DNA from: Meconema thalassinum
Lineage: Eukaryota; Arthropoda; Insecta; Orthoptera; Tettigoniidae
Assembly (NCBI GenBank): GCA_946902985.2
Contig: OX336400.1
Location: 170,821,043 to 170,885,042 of the forward strand
Direction of reading: 5' to 3'
Length of the DNA stretch: 64,000 nt
Shown here one piece after another: positions 32,107-42,968 of the stretch (position 1 is the stretch's first letter; each line of letters begins with the position of its first letter). The position numbers and the translations under genes are program-made. A model generated the notes under the pieces. That model was given only the letters and a program-made list of their open reading frames with translations, was not told the origin of the DNA and searched no databases.

Positions 32107-32689
32107 AATCCACCTATTTTGGTGCAGCACAATCGCATAGCTCAAGTTCTTGTGGATTCATATTTAGGGTCTAGGGACATCTTGGCCATCAGCTCCGTTG
32201 TTCAAAACAAATTGAAAGGACTGGTTTGCCTCCACTATCAAGGCCAATTGTACAGTTACGAATATTATTATTGTCATTCTTCTGCATGCTAAATCTCAAA
32301 AATATAAATAAATCTCATGTTATATCGGGAATTGTTCATAGGAAGGCACCAGGTGTAAAATTACTTAATTAAAATACGTACAGTACGACTACAACAAAAG
32401 GGCAGCGACACACTATGGGTCAAAATGACCCGGTGCCAGTCCTCGTGTTATATTTTTTCACGCCTATTCTCAAGTGTTAAAAGTTCCAGCCCTAATATAA
32501 ACAAAAAGCAATTTATAATACCATAATTTTACTTTAAATCCATTCTACTTATCCCATTGTCAAGCACAAATAATATTACAATATCCACGGTGTAGTGTAT
32601 TTTTATATTTATCAAACAATACGATGAATACTAAGTAATCAGACCTGTTATTGTTTATAACTATTATACGATATTAGTGCATATTTTGA

Positions 32690-33018
32690 GCCTCCGTAGC
32701 TTAGGCGGCAGCACGTCGGCCTCTCACCGCTGGGTCCGTGGTTCAAATCCCGGTCACTCCATGTGAGATCTGTGCTGGACAAAACGGAGGCAGACAGGTT
32801 TTTCTCCGGGTAATCCGGTTTTCCCTGTCAAAATTTCATTCCAGCAACACTCTCCACTATCATTTCATTTCATCTGTCATTCATTTAATCATTGCCCCAG
32901 AGGAGTGCGTCAGGCCTCGGCAGCCGGCACAATTCATATCCTCGCCGCTAGATGGGGGCTTCATTCATTCCATTCCTGACCCGGTCGGAGACTGGAAGCA
33001 GGCTGTGGATTTTCATTC
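32690..33018 (+). mobile_element. SINE-A copy 5
   Basis: Full-length (GCCTCCGTAGCTTAGGCGG ... GCTGTGGATTTTCATTC). No clear target duplication. Confidence 0.9.
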
Positions 33019-33284
33019 ATTTCACAGTACCTTACGATAGCATTAATGTACCAAAACTTGAACGTTACTTCTCCGGGGTTAAATCCCCAAAATAAGAATT
33101 ACCACATCAACTGAACAGAGGACACCAGTTTATTTCCTAACTCTAAAGATCTTCAAAGTGTAGAGACATACTAAGTAATCAATGTCTATATCCATTCGAA
33201 AGCACAGTAACACCAAAGATAATAATTAGTCCTTATTAATCCGTGACAGAAAATATAGCTCATTTCAAATTATTATACTATATA
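33019..33284. other. No gene recognised
   Basis: Nothing supported. Confidence 0.4.
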
Positions 33285-33358
33285 TTTTAGCTACTGCCAG
33301 CTCGATCGCATCCCCTGGCATCCAGTGGGTGCTATCGAGTTGGCAGTGGTTTTAGCTA
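33285..33358. repeat. Small imperfect hairpin flanked by TTTTAGCTA
   Basis: ACTGCCAGCTCGATCGCATCCC pairs with GGGTGCTATCGAGTTGGCAGT over about 22 bp with few mismatches and a loop of about 11 nt. TTTTAGCTA is repeated on both sides (33285-33293, 33350-33358). Either a tiny palindromic insertion with a 9-bp duplication or a pre-miRNA-like hairpin. Confidence 0.55.
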
Positions 33359-33639
33359 ACTCTAGTGTACTCACCAATAACGTCTTCATGTTTGTTTTAT
33401 TCTGCACTGAATGTACACCTTTTGATAACGCAACGAGCTTTATATATACCATAGATTCACTTTCACTGGCTTAATATACGGTACGCCCCTGTCAGACTTC
33501 CGTCCGCTTGCATTGCAGACGGTGAAGCTACCGATGTAGAACAGCAAGGTAATACCAACAATCTAATACATGTCGCTAAAAATACTTTCATGCTTCAGTA
33601 ACCTGTATTTGCATTCCTTATAACAAGGCTTGCTCTACG

Positions 33640-33870
33640 TCCCGGTTTGACCGGGACAGTCCCGGTATTTAGCTCTTGTCCCGGTGACCCGCCCGGTTTT
33701 ATTAATGTCCCGGAAATCGGCTGTGAGATGTAAGAAATAATGAATTTATGTGTTTAAGGATCTTTTATGAATCGGTCACATTTCAACAGTCAACATCGTC
33801 GACTATCGCGCACAGTTAGACGAAAATATGTAACTTTTCAAAAAAAAAAAAGATTTGTAATTAATTGTTC
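33640..33870. repeat. Repeat L relic, left part
   Basis: Dense CCCGG words (GTCCCGGTTTGACCGGGAC, TGTCCCGGTGACCCGCCCGG). Similar words resume at 34570-34650 beyond repeat K, so K probably split one older element. Confidence 0.45.
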
Positions 33871-33879
33871 AATTAATAG

Positions 33880-34340
33880 TACATTATGCAACGAGCCTAT
33901 AATGGCAATAATTAAGACACGAGTATGTTTATAAAACGAGCGTATGCGAGTTTCTTAATTACCATTATAGGCGAGTTGCATACGACTATTTATGTTCGAC
34001 GATAATTATTATAACTATTTTATTTTCGAACATATTCATAAATATCCGTCGAGATTTCACCAGTTTTATGTACTGAGCATGGGACGCAGAAAATGCCTTG
34101 TATTTGACCATGGCCTCCTCGATTACCCTACTATGACACTAGGCCAGGCAGTGAAATGTAAATTAGAAGGCCGTGAAACTCAGTGCAGGTGCGATGATAT
34201 CCTTATCTAATTGGTCAAACAACTGTTTCTTGAGCTCTGATTGGTGGGAGAAACTGTTTCATAATGAAAAATAGTGTTATAATGAGCCTCATTATAGTAC
34301 AGTTTTCTGACATATAATAGTCAGAGTCGAACATAAACAA
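33880..34340 (+). mobile_element. Repeat K copy 4
   Basis: Palindrome 33888-33983, inner TTTATGTTCGACGA at about 33989, 3' end GTCGAACATAAAC at about 34337. Same organisation as 1495-1976. Confidence 0.75.
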
Positions 34341-34345
34341 TTTTA

Positions 34346-34665
34346 TGAAGTATTTTAAATTGTATTTTATTAACACTTCTTTCTAGATGGTAGGGCAGAA
34401 AAAATTATCATTAAAAGGGGGAAAAAATATATTTTATGTAGCAAACATTCCTTTTTTATTTTTAAAAGGTGTCTAGAACAAAATTTAGGGTGCCAGATTC
34501 CCCCCTCCCGTCACTTGCAAGGCTTAAAAAAATGGCTTAAAACTCACCATTTTGCTTCTAATTTTTAAAAAAATTCCCGGGGGAATTTTCCCGGACCCCC
34601 CGGTAAGGCCATCCCATATTAATATGTCCCGGTTTCACTCACCAAAAGTCTGGCAAGCCTACTTA
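34346..34665. repeat. Repeat L relic, right part
   Basis: AT-rich, then CCCGGGGGAATTTTCCCGG and TGTCCCGGTTTCACTC. See 33640-33870. Confidence 0.4.
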
Positions 34666-34844
34666 TAACACAATCATGACCTAATTGCTAAAAGCTTCCA
34701 TTTCTCACCAATATGGTCGTGAAATTACTATTCTAGAATCCAAAGCCCTCAGTGGGCTATTAATATAATGTGATTGTACCAAGCTTTGGCTAACTTTACA
34801 TAATGTATCTTTCGTCAATAAGAATTGAGATGACTGTTCCAGAA

Positions 34845-34915
34845 GTTCAGTGGACAGAGCAATGGAGTAAAAATCTGGAGGTCACGGGTTTGAGTCCCAC
34901 ATGGGACAAACTTTT
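34845..34915 (+). repeat. tRNA-like SINE head, orphan
   Basis: A-box-like AGTTCAGTGGACAGAGC and B-box-like GGGTTTGAGTCCC at tRNA spacing. No folding tRNA or second copy found. Confidence 0.4.
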
Positions 34916-35130
34916 CATTTTCTACCTTCCGTCTAAATGGCTTTTACAATACACGATCACGAGATTTCGATCCCGATGAAGAATGGATACGGTATGTCAA
35001 AAAGGCTTCTTGTGCCTTTTTCTGCACCCATGATCTTTTCTCTATAAAAAAGAAAAATCAAATTGTTTGATTAATAGCATAATACAAATAATAATAATTC
35101 TTAGTTGTGTATAACGTTGTAAAAAATTAT

Positions 35131-35185
35131 TGTGATATGTCTCACGAATCTGATGACAGTACAGATTATCTGTGAGACATATTAA
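35131..35185 (-). other. LINE 3' UTR stem-loop
   Basis: ATATGTCTCAC ... GTGAGACATAT inverted pair with inner partial pairing (AATCTG/CAGATT). Position near the LINE 3' end suggests a recognition hairpin used in reverse transcription; inference. Confidence 0.5.
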
Positions 35186-35758
35186 TTATTATTTACAACA
35201 TATATACAGATTATATTTCAGTACAAGAGTGCATGCATTTCTTTTGTAATGTTAATGATAAAATATTAATGTAAATAATTAAAGATACAAAAATTACACT
35301 ATGGTAGTTATATTAATAAATTTATGTTATGAGTTAATGTTTGGTTAAGTAATATTTTTTAATGCGACTTATAGCTAGTTGTTTGCTGTTAATGTTTGTC
35401 AGTCCAGGTGGTAGTTCATTAAGTAGTGATGGTATAATACAATTTAGTCTCTTGAAACCATAGCTATTTATACATAAAGGTTTAACATGTTTAGTACTTG
35501 TTATGGCTCTTGTTTGTATGTTGTGAGAGACCTTATGCCTGAATCTTGGATCATGGTAGTAGAGATTCAGTACAGTAATTTGAAACAACTCTTTAATATT
35601 AAAATAAGGGATATCAGTGAAATATTTAAAGAACCTGTTTTGGCTATCTTGAAGATTATTAATTAAAGTTGTGTTTTGATTTCCCCAAGCTGCTATAGCA
35701 TATCTTAATTTGCTTTCAATCAGAGCACTGTAAATTGTTTTGTAAGTTTTCCTATCTA

Positions 35759-37223
35759 CACACATCAAAAAAAGTTTTGCATCACCTCGGTTCCCAGATC
35801 TCCGGCATATAGACGTTGACTGTGTATATTGTATCCAAGATACAGTCCCTTTGACTGTTCATAGATGTCACTAAAACTGCTCAAAGATGTAAACAACCAT
35901 GCATGAGCAGGGCCTATTAGACGGAGGGGGTACGACAGCCGATCAGTTCCAGTCATTCCACCAGGACGAAGGTACGCTGCTCATGTTGTCTGTAGTTCTA
36001 CCATGCCTAGAAGGTCAATACCGCAGTTCGATCGCGTCCGCATTGTTACTTTGTGTCAAGAAGGGCTCTCAACAAGGGAAGTTTCCAGGCGTCTCAGAGT
36101 GAACCAAAGCGATGTTGTTCGGACATGGAGGAGGTACAGAGATACAGGAACTGTCGATGACAGGCCTCGCTCAGGCCGCCCAAGGGCTACTACTGTAGTG
36201 GATGACCGCTACTTACGGATTGCCGCTCGGAGGAACCCTGACAGCAATGCCACCATGTTGAATAATGCGTTTCGTTCAGCCACAGGACGTCGTGTTTCAA
36301 CTCAAACTGTGCGCAATAGGCTGCATGATGCGCAACTTCACTCCCGACGTCCATGGCGAGGTCCAGCTTTGCAACCCCGACACCATGCAGCGCGGTACAG
36401 ATGGGCCCAACAACATGCTGAATGGACCCCACGGAATTGGCATCACGTTCTCTTCACCGATGAGTGTCGCATATGCCTTCAACCAGACAATCGTCGGAGA
36501 CGTGTTTGGAGGCACCCTGGTCAGGCTGAACGTCTTAGACACACTGTCCAGCGAGTGCAGCAAGGTGGTGGTTCCCTGATGTTTTGGGGTGGCATTATGT
36601 GGGGCCGACGTACGCCACTGGTGGTCATGGAAGGCTCCGAAACGGCTTTACGATACCTGAATGACATCCTCCGACCCATAGTGCAACCATATCGGCAGAA
36701 TATTGGAGAGGCATTTGTCTTCATGGACGACAATTCTCGACCTCATCGTGCACATCTTGTGAATGCGTTCCTTCAAGATAACGACATCGCTCGACTACAG
36801 TGGCCAGCATGTTCGCCAGACATGAACCCTATCGAACATGCCTGGGATATGTTGAAAAGGGCTGTTTATGGACGTCTTGACCCACCAACCACTCTGAGAG
36901 ATTTACGCCGAATTGTCGTTGAGGAGTGGGACAATTTGGACCAACAGTGTCTTGATGAACTTGTGGATAGTATGCCACGGCGAATACAGGCATGCATCAA
37001 TGCAAGAGGACGTGCTACTGGGTATTAGAGGTAGTGGTGTGTACTGCAATCTGGACCACAAATGCTGAAAGTCTAGCTGTATGATGGTACAACATGCAAT
37101 GTGTGGGTCTCATGAGCAATAAAACGAGCTGAAATGTTGTTTGTGTTGATCTCTATTCCCTTTGTATTTAACGGTTCCGGAACTCTTGGAACCGAGGTGA
37201 TGCAAAACTTTTTTTGATGTGTG
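35759..37223 (+). mobile_element. Intact Tc1-family transposon, 1465 bp
   Basis: TIRs start CACACATCAAAAAAAGTT and are identical over the first 36 bp at both ends. TA duplicated at 35757-35758 and 37224-37225. Carries one uninterrupted transposase gene on the plus strand. Host LINE sequence is continuous across the insertion. Confidence 0.95.
36003..37028 (+). CDS. Tc1-family transposase (DD34E), complete
   Basis: 341 codons, ATG to TAG with no lesion, starting MPRRSIPQFDRVRIVTLCQE. N-terminal paired-type DNA-binding region: HTH 1 (about residues 10-50, 'GLSTREVSRRLRVNQSDVVR'), the GRPRATTVVDD linker with an AT-hook-like GRPR, HTH 2 (about 75-120, 'TGRRVSTQTVRNRL'). Catalytic domain: D in 'VLFTDECR' (about 153), D in 'FVFMDDNSRPH' (about 243), E in 'DMNPIEHAWD' (about 278); the 34-residue gap between the second D and E defines DD34E. 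The glycine box 'GGGSLMFWGGI' is present. It cuts and pastes the element at TA sites, acting in the nucleus. Length is normal for the family (about 340). The ATG is 244 bp inside the left end, as usual. All catalytic residues and both TIRs are present, so this copy may be active or recently so. Confidence 0.97.
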   Translation: MPRRSIPQFDRVRIVTLCQEGLSTREVSRRLRVNQSDVVRTWRRYRDTGTVDDRPRSGRPRATTVVDDRYLRIAARRNPDSNATMLNNAFRSATGRRVSTQTVRNRLHDAQLHSRRPWRGPALQPRHHAARYRWAQQHAEWTPRNWHHVLFTDECRICLQPDNRRRRVWRHPGQAERLRHTVQRVQQGGGSLMFWGGIMWGRRTPLVVMEGSETALRYLNDILRPIVQPYRQNIGEAFVFMDDNSRPHRAHLVNAFLQDNDIARLQWPACSPDMNPIEHAWDMLKRAVYGRLDPPTTLRDLRRIVVEEWDNLDQQCLDELVDSMPRRIQACINARGRATGY

Positions 37224-39747
37224 TACATAAAATCGGAGATTGTAGAAGGTGTAGAGGTTTGCTCTTAGGTTTTTTATTATGTTTACTGTGTGTGTGTTCA
37301 TTTTAAAGTGTTCATCAAGGGTAATTCCTAGGTATTTTTGTGTCGAAGTACTATTTATGAAGGTGTTACATTTGCAACCTGCCAGGATGTTTTGGTGTAT
37401 GCATGATAAGCTGTGGTGCGTTAGTTTGTATTTTTCTTGTGTGAAGTGATCAACTCTGATGTGCATTATTTTAGATTTGGTTGTATTTATATACAAATTA
37501 TTGTCATGACACCATCTTGTGATGTTATTGAAGTCTTCTTGAAGTCTATCAAAAGCTGTTTTAGTCTTTATGTATGGTATATATAGTGGTGTCAACAGCA
37601 TAAATAAATATTTTACTGTGTTTAATGGCTTCATTCATGTCGTTTACGAACAGGTTATATAGTGTAGGTGAAATAATGCTGCCTTGAGGGATACCTTGTG
37701 TTCCTTCTACTGCGTCACTGATAGTGTTATTGACCATAACTGCCATTTCCCTGTTTTTCAGATAGCTTTCAAATAGTTTGTAAGTCGTGCCTCTTATTCC
37801 AATATCGTGTAATTTAGCATGTAGTTTATTATGATTTATTGTGTCAAATGCTTTAGAAAAGTCAAGAAAAAGTACCATTATGTGATCGTTCTTATTTAAG
37901 GCATTATTTATTACATTGGCAAATTCAGCCAGGAGTAGTTCAGTACTTTTTCCCTTCCTAAAACCGTATAGGTGTCCCTTTAAAATATCATATTTATTTA
38001 GTAAATTCTTCAATCTCTTATCCAAGCATTTTTCCATTATTTTGTGGAGGATTGATAAAATGCATATTGGTCTGTAGTTGCCAGTCTAAGTGATCGCCGT
38101 TCTTATATATTGGTTTAATAATTGTGTATTTCAGATATTTTGGTATTATGCCTGATTCGAATATCTTGTTTATGAGATGTGTTATGATTGGTATAGTTTT
38201 TTGGATGTTGCCTTTATGTCTTTCAAGCGTATATTGTCTGCCCCAGGCGATTTGTCTGTTTTTAATTCCTTAATTATGTTTTCTATTTCACATTCATCAG
38301 TTTCAAGTAATGTAAAGGAATTCATTAATGTGTTTCTATTTGATTGCCATATGTTGATACTACAGTTATGAACTAGGCTGTTTATTTTTTCACTAAAGGT
38401 ATTGATGAATTTATTGACTATCACTTCGTTAGTATAATGTAATATTAAATGTTTGTTTATGACTTCATTGACAGTTTGTGTTTTCCGACCTGTTATATCA
38501 TTAATGACTTTCCACATTCCTTTATTATCGTTTTTGGAACTATTTATCTTATTTTTATAATATTGATGTTTTGTTTTGTTTATTAGCTTATTTAATTTGT
38601 TTCTGAAAGCTTTGTATTCATTTTTTATTGTAATATTATCCTTGTTTCTGAGCATTGTTTTGTAAAGTCTGTCTCTTTCCTTACATTGTATTTTTAGGTC
38701 ATAAGTGAACCATTGTTTGCTTTTTCTGTGTTTACGAGTTGTTATGTAAGATGCTTTTTGGTAGATTTCCTTAAATTTGGTTGTTATATTGTTATATATG
38801 TCATTAGGATTTTTTAATTCAAGGCAATCTGTCCAGTCTGTGTTGTTAAGGCTTGTGTGTATTATAGTATCGTTCATTAGCGTAATGTACGATTCATTAT
38901 CTTGTAATTGTGTCTTATCATTTTTTGGCCAAATACCTGCATATGTTATGTAGTGGTCAGATATATCTGATTGTATGACTGCAGAAGTATATTGATCTAG
39001 TCTGCTACGATAGTATATGTGATCAATACATGTTCTCGAGTCTAAATTTGGATCATAACGAGTACATTGAGTGACAAGTGGTAGGAAACCATGAGATGCC
39101 ATAATATTTGTATATTTGATAGCTGATAGACTGATGTCATTAGATAAAGTATCAATGTTGATATCTCCTAAAATGGCGTATTCGCTGTACTTACTGGTGT
39201 GTTGTGTTATATGTGTCTCCAGTTCATCAAGAAAGTCATTTATGTTATTGCTAGGTGGTCTGTAAATGCATGTTAATCCAATCTTTTTGTTCATGTGAAG
39301 TATTTCTATTACCATTGATTCATGAGTATTGGAAATGCGTGAATTGTGTGTTCTAATAGCCATGTTGTTCTTTACATATGGCTATGCCTCCTCCTTTACG
39401 ATTTGTTCTATTACAAAATACAACATTAAAATTATCCAAAGTAAATAGGTAATTATTAGATTCAAGTATGTTAATTTCTGTTAAGCAAATAATATCCAGA
39501 TCATTAATTTTCTTGCCTAAGGTTATCGTTAAATAATCCCAGTTTTTTGATATAGATTGAATATTTAGAGAGAGGATATTGATTTCAGCATTATTTCTAG
39601 TCTTATTACCATTTTCGATGAAATCGGGTATATTGAGAAATGTGAGTTCATTTTGTATTCCAGAAACATTTATATTGCGATCCCAACTGTTCATAATATC
39701 AATTAATATAATAATTCAATAATAATTCTTTCTTTTTGGCGGGGGGG

Positions 39748-40770
39748 TTACCTAATTTTGTTAATGTCTTCCTCACGGGAGATTCTCAATATACCAGATT
39801 CGTCGTTTTTTCGCGCTAGTATTTTGCCATTTTTAACCCAAATGAATTTCCAGTTATTTTCTCTGGCCTGATTTTTAGTTTTCCATAGTAGCTCCCTGTA
39901 AAATGACGTTAGACTTTCGTTAATGAAAAACCTAGATTTAGTGTTCCCATGAGTGAGGAAATTTTGTCCTTTTCTTTTCTGTAAAAATTCATTCTTTTTG
40001 GATATGGAGTTGAATTTTACCACTATTGGGGGGATTTTATTCTTTCTTTGCAGTGGGGGCCTGTAAACTTCCTCTACATCAAACATGTTTAGATCTACTT
40101 CTAGAGTCTCAGCAATTTTGTGGACGATTTCATCCAGGCATTCATCTTTCGTGCGTGGCACTTCACATATTTCAATGTATTGTTGCCTACCGTTCTGTTC
40201 CATTGAGTGCACTTTCTCGTTTAGATCTGATATTATTTTGTCTTGTAGATTCTTTTCTTCTTTTAGGGTTTTTATTTCTGCTGTAAGTGATTTCAGAAGA
40301 GTTTCATTTGACTTAGTTTCCTTAATCAACTCATCATATTACTGCGCAATAAAGTCGGCACTTTTTACACTTTCACTCACTTGGTTTTTCAGTTCACTAA
40401 TCTGTTTCTTTAATTCTAAGGACATACCTTTGATATCCGAGGCGTGTATTATCTCCGTGTCCTGTGTTGAAGGTGGAGTCGCTGTGTCATCAGTATTAGC
40501 AGCTGGTTGGGTCATTGTTCCACCGCTTGCGACAGCAGGTGCTGACGTTGTCTTCTTGAAGCTACGGCACTGTGGACACCGCCATGACTCCTTAGCTTGT
40601 TTTGCCATACCTTTCCACGTACGTATTGTTACTGATGTACATTCATAATGATATTTCCCTTTGCATCCCGTGCAGAATACATAGTCACCATCACTTGGGA
40701 GTCCTTCTTGACAGCGGTCGCAAACCATTTCCTTGCTATACTTAACTTTTTGCGGAGCACTCAGGTACAC
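39748..40770 (-). pseudogene. LINE ORF1: PHD-finger / coiled-coil protein
   Basis: About 340 codons with one in-frame stop (TAA at 40341-40339). N-terminus carries a C4HC3 PHD-type finger (CDRCQEG ... FCTGCKGKYHYECTS ... WRCPQC, about residues 17-65). A Ser/Thr-rich linker follows, then a heptad-like Leu/Lys/Glu helix before and after the stop (ELKKQISELKNQ; LKEEKNLQDKIISDLNEKV), then an RRM-like/C-terminal region with 'PPIVVKFNSISKKNEFL' and 'FFINESLTS'. ORF1 proteins of this type bind LINE RNA and form trimers through the coiled coil. PHD fingers in ORF1 are known in CR1/L2-group LINEs. The 40770 codon is GTG; the frame is open further upstream to the (AAT)n, so the true start was probably lost by 5' truncation. 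Confidence 0.8.
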
Positions 40771-40797
40771 GTCTACTTCCTCCGGTGTCTCACTTAA

Positions 40798-40846
40798 TAA
40801 TAATAATAATAATGATAATAATAATAATAATTATTATTATTATTAG
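40798..40846 (+). repeat. (AAT)n/(ATT)n microsatellite
   Basis: AAT units pass into ATT units, forming a small palindromic tract at the LINE 5' junction. Confidence 0.9.
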
Positions 40847-40847
40847 G

Positions 40848-40990
40848 CTAGACACTGTTAGAAAAAGACGATTGAAATTTTATGGACATATTCCAAGAAA
40901 GGACAATGAAAGACTTACAAAAAGGAAATTTAGTCATGCCTCCTAATTAAAATCCAAGAACAACTGGATAATAGAAATTGAAAATGGTCA
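40848..40990 (+). pseudogene. EN-RT LINE C-terminal fragment
   Basis: Reads 'LDTVRKRRLKFYGHIPRKDNERLTKR' before a stop. The RRLKFYGH..R.D..RLTK signature also occurs (intact spacing) at 44570-44805; short relic. Confidence 0.65.
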
Positions 40991-41012
40991 AGAAATTATC
41001 ATAACAGATTAA

Positions 41013-41325
41013 GCGGCTTCGGTGGCGTAGTCGGTAGCATGCTGAGCTTCTATGCCCAAGATCACGGGTTCAAAACCGACCGAAGTCGTTGAATTTTTTA
41101 AGAGCGTTACAAATTCCTCAGTATGCCTTCCTTTGGAGGGGAAGTAAAGCCGGCGGTTCCATGTCATAGATGTATAGCATGTAAAAGATCCTTCCACTAA
41201 CTAAACTTGTGTGAAGCTAAATTTCTAGGTTAGATTTCGTTTAAACGCTCTATCAAAGTTCCAACGTTCACCACTACATGTCAGTAACATCTGGCAGCAA
41301 AAGTTGGAACTACTTGACATTGAAC
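41013..41325 (+). mobile_element. SINE-B fragment
   Basis: Head and body to GGAACTACTTGACATTGAA; tail replaced by a LINE 3' end. Confidence 0.85.
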
Positions 41326-41332
41326 AGAACTT

Positions 41333-41440
41333 GTAGCTCACCCCATGGGTGTCAGATTAAAGCAGCTACTGCCTCTGGCGAGCCGAACATGTTCTCGGAC
41401 ACTCTCGGCACTAAAAGCCATACGCTAAATAAAATAAATA
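41333..41440 (+). mobile_element. 5'-truncated LINE 3' end
   Basis: CACCCCATGGGTGTC ... CTCGGCACTAAAAGCCATACGC + AAATA tail; sister of 6805-6910. Confidence 0.75.
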
Positions 41441-41700
41441 GACCAGACGTATCAGCCATTGTTTACTGCATACTGTCTGAAACAGATAGGCTAGACAGAC
41501 ACAGACACATAGCCTATGATTTACATAGGGGTAACGGGACTCTGTGGCGGCCATCCTTAATTAGCAGGCGTGATATTCTTACACCATTTGGCTGTGGTCA
41601 AAGCAGTAGAAGCAGGAAGAAGAGGAAGAATACAGAGAATTTCCCACATAATGTCTTCCGATAGCAATCTTATGAAACCATTTACCTCGACCACCTCGTG
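41441..41700. other. No gene recognised
   Basis: Frames here are short and without domains. Confidence 0.4.
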
Positions 41701-41707
41701 GTGTATG

Positions 41708-42241
41708 GTTGGTTGGTTGGTTGGTTGGTTCTTAAGTTTAGGGGCTGCGACAACGCGGTCATGTAGCCCCGTGTACTTTGGGTGTGTGTAGAATCTGTCT
41801 GATAACCAGTGTTAATTGTGATGACTGTATTAGTGGGTGGTATCTGTCTTTTAATTTAAGTACAGACTGCAGCTTAGAATTTTTTCAAATAGTTCCTACT
41901 TTTGCCGCCAAGCGCCACCGTCAACGACTACTAGGCCAAGTTCAGAACTTAGCCTCTAATCGTCACCGCAGGCGGCTCTTGGCAACGAACGTAGAAACCT
42001 AAGAGCGTTGTTTACATTCTTAACCAATCCAATTTAGCTTCACACACGTGTAATTAGTGGAAGGTTCTTTAACATGCCATAAATCTATGACATGGGTCCG
42101 CCGGCTTTACTTCCCCTCCGAAGGAATGCATACTGAGGGAATTTTAACGCTCGTAAAAATCCGCCGGCTTCGGCCGGGTTTGAACCCGCTATCTTGGGCA
42201 TAGAAGCTCAGCATGCTACCGACTACGCCACCGAAGCCGCT
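41708..42241 (-). mobile_element. SINE-B copy, full-length
   Basis: Plus-strand (GGTT)n tail, GCTGCGACAACGCGGTC, through to CACCGAAGCCGC. Complete, inverted. Confidence 0.92.
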
Positions 42242-42451
42242 CTCGCGGTGTATCAGTTTGCGTTCGTGCTGTAACTCGGAGGTCCGGGTTTGATTCCCGG
42301 CTCTGCAAATACATTTTTATTCTGGTGTAGGGGAACAATTGAGTAGCAATAGGTACGATTCGTACCTAAGCCATCCTGGAAGTGGTTTTCCGTGGTTTCC
42401 CCTCTTCTAGAATCAAAACCCGCCAAGTCCACCGAACATGAAAAATGAGGT
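42242..42451 (+). mobile_element. SINE-D-type head and core fragment
   Basis: GGAGGTCCGGGTTTGATTCCC (B box) and GGAAGTGGTTTTCCGTGG (core). No tail. Confidence 0.65.
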
Positions 42452-42464
42452 GAAGTTGCCGTTA

Positions 42465-42955
42465 ACGTCTTCGGTGGCGTAGTTGGTAGCATGCTGAGCT
42501 TCTATGCCCAAGATAGCGGGTTCAAACCCGGCCGAAGCCGTTGGATTTTTTAAGAGCGTTAAAATCCCTCAGTAGGCCTTCCTTCGGAGGGGAAGTAAAG
42601 CCTGTGGTCCCATGCTTCCACTAATTACACCTGTGCGAAGCTAAATCATATATAGCTTAAACATTTGACTAACGTTCTTAGGTTCCTACGTTCGTCGTCA
42701 AGAGCCGACTGCGGTGGCATTTGCTAACTAAGTTCTGAACTAGTTGGTTGTTGACGGTGGCGTTTGGCGGAAAAAGTAGGAACTACTTGAAAAAATTCAA
42801 TGTCTGCAGTCGTTACTTGAATTAAAACAGATACACACACTAATACAGTCATCACAATTAACATCGGTTATCAGACAGATTCTACACACACCCAATGTAC
42901 ACGGGGCTACATGACCACGTTGTCGCAGCCCCTAAACTGAGGAACCAACCAACCG
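42465..42955 (+). mobile_element. SINE-B copy, full-length
   Basis: Head at 42469 to AACCAACC; the 13-bp word GAAGTTGCCGTTA precedes (42452-42464) and follows (42956-42968). Confidence 0.93.
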
Positions 42956-42968
42956 AAGTTGCCGTTAT

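Larger units (their letters stand above)
31124..32480 (+). mobile_element. piggyBac-like element copy 2, hosting Helitron-2
   Basis: TTAA at 31124-31127 followed by CCCGCGAGGACTGGCGC, and at the other end ...GCCTATTCTCAAGTG before TTAA 32477-32480. GGGTCA...TGACCC-type words sit near both ends. The interior matches 18972-19476 in reverse. No transposase frame, so a non-autonomous element. Confidence 0.75.
35334..39694 (-). pseudogene. LINE ORF2: endonuclease and reverse transcriptase
   Basis: Minus-strand order: AP-type endonuclease (39694-about 38900) with 'SLNIQSISKNWDYL', 'ICLTE', 'LGDINID', 'CIDHIYYRS' and 'SDISDHY'; linker; RT (about 38280-37110) with 'LFLDFSKAFDTINH', 'GIPQGSIISPTLYNLFVND'; thumb/C-terminus (about 37400-37226, resuming 35756-35334). 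The catalytic YADD box reads YAVD, so the first catalytic Asp is lost. Frameshifts are visible near 39377, near 38180 and near 37580. The Tc1 element is inserted between 37224 and 35758. The protein would nick DNA and copy LINE RNA; this copy cannot. Confidence 0.85.
35131..40797 (-). mobile_element. Near full-length CR1/L2-type LINE, decayed, split by Tc1
   Basis: On the minus strand: ORF1 (PHD finger + coiled coil), ORF2 (endonuclease + RT), 3' UTR of about 200 bp ending near a hairpin (35131-35185). The 5' end abuts an (AAT)n tract at about 40797. Removing the Tc1 element at 35759-37223 restores a continuous ORF2 reading across the TA target. Confidence 0.85.

Noticed and set aside
33341..33362. 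Resemblance of TTGGCAGTGGTTTTAGC to miR-34
   Set aside because: Only the seed-like part matches and it lies on the 3' arm, whereas miR-34 is on the 5' arm; treated only as a generic hairpin.
36265..36579. Second frame within the Tc1 transposase gene
   Set aside because: Shadow frame of 36003-37028, which carries all the catalytic motifs.
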